Source of the DNA: Gracilaria caudata
Lineage: Eukaryota; Rhodophyta; Florideophyceae; Gracilariales; Gracilariaceae
Reading direction: 5' to 3'
DNA length: 64,000 nt
NCBI GenBank assembly: GCA_030374735.1
Contig: JASCIV010000029.1
Location: 1 to 64,000 of the forward strand
The notes under the pieces were generated by a model. The model had not been told where the DNA came from, did not search any database, and saw only the letters and a program-made list of their open reading frames with translations. Position numbers and translations under genes: made by a program. Numbering within the stretch: the first letter of the stretch is position 1; every line of letters starts with the position of its first letter. Of the stretch, positions 58,473 through 64,000 are shown piece by piece.

Positions 58473-60098
58473 ATGTCTTTCACGTCGGGAAAACGTTCTT
58501 TACCTCCGTTGCCTCCGCCGGAGCCCAAACGATCCCGCAAGGCGGTTGCAGCAGATTGCACTGAACTCGCCAGTCTCTTGCTGGCCCACGCCCGTCAATC
58601 CACCTCAATTGACGCTCAGCTTATGCCGGACTCCTTTAGCACGGAAGGCTCCCAACGTCTCCCACAGCTGTTGTCAAACGTTCATGCGTATCTCACACCG
58701 CCGTTGTCACCTCCTCTGTCCGATAAGACTATCACATCGTTTGTGGATTCACAGGAGACTACTGATGCTGTCGTTCCTTCAATTCCTCACCAATTGCCTC
58801 GCACTCCTCGTCGAGTCAACTTCGTGCACGACACTCAGTTACAGGCGGTCCCGCAAGTAAAGCCGCAGAACAAGCTTGTGAATGCTCCGGCTTACAAGGC
58901 TGAAACTGAGATTGCGATCTCTCGTATCTTTCAGCTGGGAAATGTGGCAGCTGTTCGTGATCCCACCATTCCAGCTGACGCACCGTACAACGGGCCGTCG
59001 TTGCTCACTATGACTTCCTTTGGAGAGCTTGGTCGCTTTGGTAACCAAGTATTGCAGTATATGTTCCTTCGCACCTATGCGCAGCGTCACAACATCTCAC
59101 AGATCCAGTTGCCGTCGTGGGTCGGTGCTGCCCTGTTTGGACTGGAGGATGCCCCCATACAACGTGCACTACCTCCAGCGATAGAATTCCGCAACACGCT
59201 GGCTAATTCTACTTTCACCACCGATCTGCTCGACTACGTGAAGAACGCCAACCAGAAATTCGACGTGACGGAGTTGAATCCGTCCTGTCTTGAGTTGGGC
59301 ATTGGCGCAGAGAATCAACGAGTTGCGAATGTGGACGTGTGGGGCTGGTTCCAGTGGCATAGCTCACACTTCGCGCCGTACAAGCGCCTGATTCAGAACA
59401 CTTTCACGCCTGTGCCGCAGGTCAAGACGCAGTTTGAAAAGATTTTCTCTGAGCAACTTCGCTATCGAGGCGGAAAGAAACATACTGTGGTTGGGCTGCA
59501 CTTGCGTATGGGTGACTACAAGAACATTGCTGCCAGTTCATTTGGATACTGCGCACCGACCGAATGGTATCTCAATTGGCTAGAGCAGGTTTGGGACACG
59601 CTGGAAAACCCAATTTTGTTTGTGGCATCGGATGATCTGAAGGCAGTACTTCCAGCCTTTGCGGCGTACAAGCCGTTCACAGCGAACGACATCGGAATGA
59701 ATATGCCGAAGGAGATGAAGAAGCTGAAGGCAGGCTTCTTTCCCGACTGGTATGGACTGACACAGTGCGATGTGTTGGCGATCTCCAACTCGACGTTCAG
59801 CTTCTCGGCATGCCTCATGAATGAGAGAAAAGGAGCACGGTTCTACAGGGCGCATTATCGCGGGGTCATGGAAGAAATAGACCCGTGGAACGCGGATGCT
59901 ATTGTGCACCGTGACGTGAATAAGGCTGGCATAGCTGCGGCTTTAGAGACTTTGCAGGTTGTGTATAATACACAGGGCTCGCGTGGTCTGGCAAGGAACT
60001 TGTTGTACGAGCTCCCGTACTATGGACTGAGATCGGCCATCATGAAGGCCGTGTTGTGGAAACAGGCGCGAGACAAACTGGCGGCTGTTTCAGCGTAG
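58473..60098 (+). CDS. GT11-like (fucosyltransferase-type) glycosyltransferase
   Basis: 541 residues from the ATG at 58473; upstream the frame is open but has no ATG. Residues 1-150 are Pro/Ser-rich with a basic cluster EPKRSRK. The catalytic part starts near FGELGRFGNQVLQYMFLRTY (GRFGNQ is the nucleotide-sugar N-terminal motif). It continues VVGLHLRMGDY, the HxRxGDY motif of alpha-1,2 and related fucosyltransferases, then ILFVASDDLKAVLP, and ends with FFPDWYGLTQCDVLAISNST and FSFSACLMN. These are GT11-type motifs for transfer from GDP-fucose, but sugar specificity cannot be read. No signal peptide or membrane anchor is visible, which is odd for a Golgi enzyme. A missing 5' exon or a cytosolic enzyme are the alternatives. 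Confidence 0.8.
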   Translation: MSFTSGKRSLPPLPPPEPKRSRKAVAADCTELASLLLAHARQSTSIDAQLMPDSFSTEGSQRLPQLLSNVHAYLTPPLSPPLSDKTITSFVDSQETTDAVVPSIPHQLPRTPRRVNFVHDTQLQAVPQVKPQNKLVNAPAYKAETEIAISRIFQLGNVAAVRDPTIPADAPYNGPSLLTMTSFGELGRFGNQVLQYMFLRTYAQRHNISQIQLPSWVGAALFGLEDAPIQRALPPAIEFRNTLANSTFTTDLLDYVKNANQKFDVTELNPSCLELGIGAENQRVANVDVWGWFQWHSSHFAPYKRLIQNTFTPVPQVKTQFEKIFSEQLRYRGGKKHTVVGLHLRMGDYKNIAASSFGYCAPTEWYLNWLEQVWDTLENPILFVASDDLKAVLPAFAAYKPFTANDIGMNMPKEMKKLKAGFFPDWYGLTQCDVLAISNSTFSFSACLMNERKGARFYRAHYRGVMEEIDPWNADAIVHRDVNKAGIAAALETLQVVYNTQGSRGLARNLLYELPYYGLRSAIMKAVLWKQARDKLAAVSA

Positions 60099-60622
60099 AG
60101 GAGGTTTGAGTTAGATCACCACCGTATGAAGGAACGTTGTGCCTTGTAAAAGAAATTTTGCCTGATCATGAGAGCCAACTGTGTGGCGGAGGCGAAGCGA
60201 GATTGCCGTTACCGGCGGTCGTTGCTGCCTTGCTGGCGCGATGTCACGTCGAACGTGGCGCGCTGGGATTGGGCCACGTGTCAAGCTGTACTGGAGGTGA
60301 GATTGCAATTACTGCATGCTTTCGGAAATTGCTAGTTACCAATGGCGGGGCGCACAAAACGGAGCGGACCGTCTCGGTGTTGGTGCCGACGGCATTCACC
60401 GAGTGCACCTGTCGGGCGTGGCGGACATTCTGCGCTCGCTCCTCGCACCCCGTCGCTCGCGCCTTGCTTGCGCGCCTGCGCGTGCGACCTCACCGTTGGC
60501 TGTCTTGATAAGGGCGGCCTGCCGCAGAGGCTGCGAGTGACTTTCTCTGCTTTTCTGGTGACGCTGCGCGTTTCTCTGACTTATTGCGTGTCTGTGGCTG
60601 CTCCGCGCGACGCCAGTGGCAA
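60099..60622. other. intergenic region upstream of UBE2J
   Basis: GC-rich promoter space; no gene recognised. Confidence 0.5.
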
Positions 60623-61480
60623 ATGGCTTCGAAGACGAGTGTGGTAAGTTGTTCCAGCGCCGGCTTTTTGATAATGGGGCGCCGTTCTTCCCAACGCTGA
60701 TAGATTGCTCACAGCGCGTATTTGTTTTCGCTTTTTCTGTCGCGCTTGCGTTTGGTTGCGCGCTTTAGCATCGATTGAGGAAGGAGTTTCGAAACATTTC
60801 GAGAGAACCGCCACCACATATCACTGCGCGTCCGCTGCCATCCAATATTCTCAAGTGGTACTTTGTGCTTGAGGGACCGGCAGGCACGCCGTATGAGGGC
60901 GGCATATTCATGGGACGTTTACAGTTTCCGGAGCAGTATCCGTACAAACCGCCAGGTACGTCTTGTTTGTTTACCCTCTTGAGCCTTTCGTGTTGCTAAC
61001 CCTGTGAGTCACCTCTTAAAAGCCGTGTACATGTGCACGCCACAAGGAAGATTCAAGTGCAACCAAAAACTTTGTCTTTCAATGTCCGACTTTCACCCGG
61101 AGACATGGAATCCCTTATGGTCCGTGTCGGCAGTTCTCACCGGATTACTCTCTTTCATGCTAGGGGCTGAGGATACAGTCGGCTCAATTCAAACTTCTGA
61201 GGCACAAAAACGACTCCTAGCGAGAGATTCTCACCGTTACAATCGTTCAGACAAGATCTTTCGCGAGCTATTTCCGGAGTACGTCAGAAACATCACCACT
61301 ACAACCCCTTCAAATCTCCCCTTGGCTAGAAACAGTCACTCTGCCGTCGATCATCAAAGTACGCGGCGACCGCGTCGAACCGAGCACGAGAAGGAAAGTT
61401 TGTTGAGTTTGATTGCGTGGTTGTTTGTGTTTCTTGCGTTGATTTTCGGTGTGCTCAGTTTTATCTCGGGATCACCTTAG
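60623..61480 (+). CDS. UBC6: UBE2J/Ubc6-type ER-anchored ubiquitin-conjugating enzyme, three exons
   Basis: Exon 1 60623-60643 (MASKTSV), intron 60644-60768, exon 2 60769-60955, intron 60956-61022 (67 bases), exon 3 61023-61480, giving 221 residues. The UBC fold is seen as HRLRKEFRNISREPPPHI, ILKWYFVLEGPAGTPYEGG and GRLQFPEQYPYKPPAVYM. The active cysteine lies in KLCLSMSDFHPETWNP, the Ubc6 version without the usual HPN tripeptide. A hydrophobic C-terminal tail (LLSLIAWLFVFLALIFGVL) makes it a tail-anchored ER protein. It works in ER-associated degradation with Doa10/Hrd1-type ligases. The two introns keep the frame exactly. Confidence 0.93.
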
Positions 61481-61958
61481 CTTTTTGGCTTATCGTGTTC
61501 TCAATGCAGATACTTTTTTTATACTTTCTTGTCTGTCAATGTGTTTTGACCACCTCTTCTTGTCACTTGTTCATCCTGTAACAATGTTCGTGCGCTTTTC
61601 ATGCACTTGAACAACATACGTACTATTGGTCAGTAGATAGTTGTGTTTACCCTTTTCAACAGAAATGTTTCCTCGAACCCCACGTCTTATGCTGCTTGCA
61701 GCATGCCCCGCAACCATCCCAATCCCTGGGACAAAGTCAAACGGTTTTTACAACACATCGCGTTATGGTTCGACCAGCTCGCATCGTGTCCCTTCGCGGA
61801 ATACTCGCACCCTTAGAATCCGTAGAGCGACACATAGCTCTATGCTCGTTCTTTATCTCTATCAAATACTTCTGCGCCTTGTACATACAAAACGCATGAA
61901 ACCGCACCCCGTAGCAGCTCTTTGGTAGCAACAACCCTCGTTACCTAAATGAATCCAG
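61481..61958. other. 3' intergenic region between convergent genes
   Basis: About 480 bases between the UBE2J and FIP1 stops. Nothing recognised. Confidence 0.5.
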
Positions 61959-63869
61959 TCATCTTCTTGCCCGTTTTCTGTCATCATCGAAATCTCTTGA
62001 AGACGACTGTCGCTTCCGATAGTCCCTTCCTCGGTCGCGATCCCTGTCGTAGTCTCTTCGATTGTCGGACCTTCCGGGACCGTCATAGTTTCCACCACGG
62101 CGTCTACTGTTATCATATCCGTCGTCTCTACTATCATTCCATCTCCTCCTGTCCTGATTACGGTCACCGTATCCACGATCATCATAACCCCTTCTCCCAC
62201 CCTGCCCATGTCCGCCGTCGTTTCCATGCCTGTCAAAATCCTGCCTTCGATCCGTGTGCCCTCTGTTATCTCCCCATCGCTGCCTTCTGTCGTGGTCATG
62301 TCTTCCTTGATGAGATTTGCCTTGCCCTCCTTGCGCGTTCCCGAACCGAGAAGTTTGATGACCTTGACCAGAACGCCGCCTTCCGTCCATGTTTTGCCCG
62401 TCGTCTTGCCCCATATGCCTCACCGGGGATATCTTATTAAGCTTATCTTGCGGCGGTTGTCCTGGGTTCATGTTCATTTGACCTGGAAAACCTCGATTGT
62501 CACCCCGTCCCATACCTCCCTGTGGCATCGCGTTAGGTATACCCATTGCTCCAAAGTTGGGCACTCCATGATAAAGAAACATGTTTTCATTTGGTTGATT
62601 GCCTGGCATGAATGGATATCCCGGTATAGGTCCCGCGTATCCTCGACCATTTGGATTCGCATCCTTGGGATTGAATGGTGGAAACTGATGCATGTTTTGC
62701 GGCAATCCCGGAAGGTGCTCGGGCGGATTTCGCATGTTCGGCATGTTCGGCATTCCCATCATCGGCTGCATGGATCCAGGTGGAGGCATCCCCATCATCC
62801 CATGCAGCATAGCAGGTTGATGTCCATGCTTATTGTTAACAACCCCACCTACTTGGTCCGGTGCACCCATTCGGTTGCGATTTCCATGTTGTTGGTTCAC
62901 AGGTGGTTTTGCAGCGTTCTGGTTTACATTACGAGGTGCATTTGATGTTTGGTTCTTGTTTCCGTCCACAGTTTTAATCTTCGCGAGCATACTGACTTCT
63001 AAACGCATCTGCTTCTGTCTTTCGCAGTAAAGCTTCCAAGTTTCTTCTGTGAAACCATAGTTGAAATAGTCTGTCATGTCAGCTTTTGCGTCCAGCCAGG
63101 GCTTTTCGGTAAGCTTCCCAATCTCAAGATCATAGACACTTTTTTGAGCATTCCCAACCTGCATCGTTGGGGTTGGCAGCATAGAGAGTAGTCCTCCGGT
63201 TCTAGCGGCGCCCTGGGAGGCATTCCCAATGACTCGCTCCGGGGGCACGTATCCGGGCCGCTGCCATTTGTTCGTTCCCAGGCGAACTTTGCCAATAGAT
63301 CCGAAAGAGGTGTTCATTGGTCTACTGGACACATCAGCCTCATCGACGTTCAAAATGACGTCAAAGTCGTCATCATCGCTTTCATCTTCTTCTTCTTCCT
63401 CATCTTCTTCATCCTCACCTGCTTCTTCATCTTTGGCTGTCTTTGACAGGTTTGCGGTTTTGTCTCCTTCAGACTGGTTTCCTTCTTGACCTGCATTATC
63501 TCCTTGTTCTTCTTTGACGGAACCTTCCGTAACCGCATTTTTTGGAATCCCAGCGTCCTTACTCTGTTTGTCCAGCTGTTCTGGTTCGGTAGATTGAAAT
63601 CCATCTGGGGAACCATTAGACTCTTGCTTTCCTTTATCTATTTCATTTCTATTTTCAGAAGGCAATGGTTCTTTCGACGGTGCACTGGTGGAAAGCGTAA
63701 GCGGGACGTCCTCATTCTTGGATGTTTGATGTGAGTCGGTTATGGCTGGAACACTTTTCTCCTCGCTTACAGCAATTAACCCCTCCGTCTTCACAATGGA
63801 AGGGCTCTCTGGTACTGGCTCTCCGTAGAGCTCGAGGTCTTCTTCAGCTACGTCGGTTGCGGTTGTCAT
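61959..63869 (-). CDS. FIP1: FIP1-like pre-mRNA 3'-end processing factor
   Basis: 636 residues from the ATG at 63869, single exon. Residues 1-170 are acidic, Ser/Glu-rich, with a long Glu/Asp run. DFDVILNVDEADVS (about 168-181) is the FIP1 N-terminal motif that contacts poly(A) polymerase in yeast. The Fip1 core follows (about 245-295: VYDLEIGKLTEKPWLDAKAD, then MTDYFNYGFTEETWKLYCER), which binds CPSF30 zinc fingers. The rest is Asn/Gly/Met/Pro-rich and then an Arg/Asp/Gly-rich RD-type tail (RDRDRGRDYRKRQS). FIP1 joins CPSF to the poly(A) polymerase during 3' end formation. Architecture is complete. Confidence 0.92.
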   Translation of the reverse strand: MTTATDVAEEDLELYGEPVPESPSIVKTEGLIAVSEEKSVPAITDSHQTSKNEDVPLTLSTSAPSKEPLPSENRNEIDKGKQESNGSPDGFQSTEPEQLDKQSKDAGIPKNAVTEGSVKEEQGDNAGQEGNQSEGDKTANLSKTAKDEEAGEDEEDEEEEEDESDDDDFDVILNVDEADVSSRPMNTSFGSIGKVRLGTNKWQRPGYVPPERVIGNASQGAARTGGLLSMLPTPTMQVGNAQKSVYDLEIGKLTEKPWLDAKADMTDYFNYGFTEETWKLYCERQKQMRLEVSMLAKIKTVDGNKNQTSNAPRNVNQNAAKPPVNQQHGNRNRMGAPDQVGGVVNNKHGHQPAMLHGMMGMPPPGSMQPMMGMPNMPNMRNPPEHLPGLPQNMHQFPPFNPKDANPNGRGYAGPIPGYPFMPGNQPNENMFLYHGVPNFGAMGIPNAMPQGGMGRGDNRGFPGQMNMNPGQPPQDKLNKISPVRHMGQDDGQNMDGRRRSGQGHQTSRFGNAQGGQGKSHQGRHDHDRRQRWGDNRGHTDRRQDFDRHGNDGGHGQGGRRGYDDRGYGDRNQDRRRWNDSRDDGYDNSRRRGGNYDGPGRSDNRRDYDRDRDRGRDYRKRQSSSRDFDDDRKRARR

Positions 63870-63910
63870 TTTTCAATTGCTCCTGGCCTGTGCTCGACGG
63901 CGCACTGCAG

Positions 63911-64000
63911 GAGTTGGATCTGCATACAACTTCCCTTGAACGGGCCGTAGTTACTGTTCAGTCCAAGGCCGAGAGAGATATTGAGCGAATGGAAAGGTTA
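63911..64000 (+). CDS. possible start of another gene (coiled-coil frame) cut by the window edge
   Basis: After a CTGCAG| splice-acceptor-like site at 63910 the plus strand is open for 30 codons, with a helical, heptad-like sequence (ELDLHTTSLERAVVTVQSKA, ERDIERMERL). The minus strand here has stops. It would be the divergent neighbour of FIP1. Too short to identify, and it could be chance. Confidence 0.28.

Noticed and set aside
1..64000. CRISPR arrays, bacterial operons or prophage
   Set aside because: No spaced direct repeats of CRISPR type; the gene content and introns are eukaryotic.

Overview
The window looks like nuclear DNA of a multicellular (florideophyte-type) red alga, similar in style to Chondrus; this is inferred, not proven. 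Reasons: eukaryotic housekeeping genes (UTP20, DDX1, BiP, TRAPPC3, FIP1, UBE2J/Ubc6, NF-YA) stand beside plastid-related genes (variable chain of ferredoxin-thioredoxin reductase, APS reductase, a DUF4079 membrane protein). Most genes are single-exon. The few introns I could place are short GT-AG introns of about 64 to 125 bases, and gene islands are separated by long stretches carrying repeats.

Layout. 0-3 kb: the 5' part of a PH-domain AGC (Akt/PKB-like) kinase gene running off the left edge, then a GC-rich intergenic region. 3.1-11.7 kb: UTP20. 13-14 kb: a two-exon small sulfotransferase. 14-17 kb: repeat-rich DNA with a candidate non-autonomous transposon. 17-19.3 kb: L-2-hydroxyglutarate dehydrogenase and a frameshifted remnant of a non-LTR retroelement. 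21.4-30 kb: NF-YA and TRAPPC3 (divergent), an unrecognised protein, and APS reductase and DDX1 (convergent). 31-35 kb: FTR-V, a DUF4079 protein, a Sel1-repeat protein and the 3' part of a vanadium-haloperoxidase-like gene without its 5' half. 35.7-37.3 kb: a frameshifted Cys-rich secreted protein, a dense cluster of palindromes, and a small bacterial-looking frame. 38-41.5 kb: BiP and a two-exon RSL1D1/Utp30-like protein. 43-57 kb: three divergent paralogues of a hemerythrin-like helical family (one at 43.3 kb, two tail-to-tail at 54.7-57 kb), two tandem paralogues of a ten-cysteine secreted protein (47.3 and 49.0 kb), and an F-box/SNF2 ATPase. 58-64 kb: a GT11-like glycosyltransferase, UBE2J/Ubc6 and FIP1, with perhaps the start of another gene at the right edge.

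Functional themes. APS reductase (sulfate to sulfite) and the sulfotransferase both belong to sulfur metabolism. UTP20 and the L1-domain protein serve ribosome assembly. BiP and the tail-anchored Ubc6 serve ER quality control. These are unlinked housekeeping functions and not an operon. The least-explained material is the hemerythrin-like family, the ten-Cys secreted pair, and a dispersed short palindrome built on CAAGGGTA/GTAGCG that recurs at five intergenic places in 64 kb.
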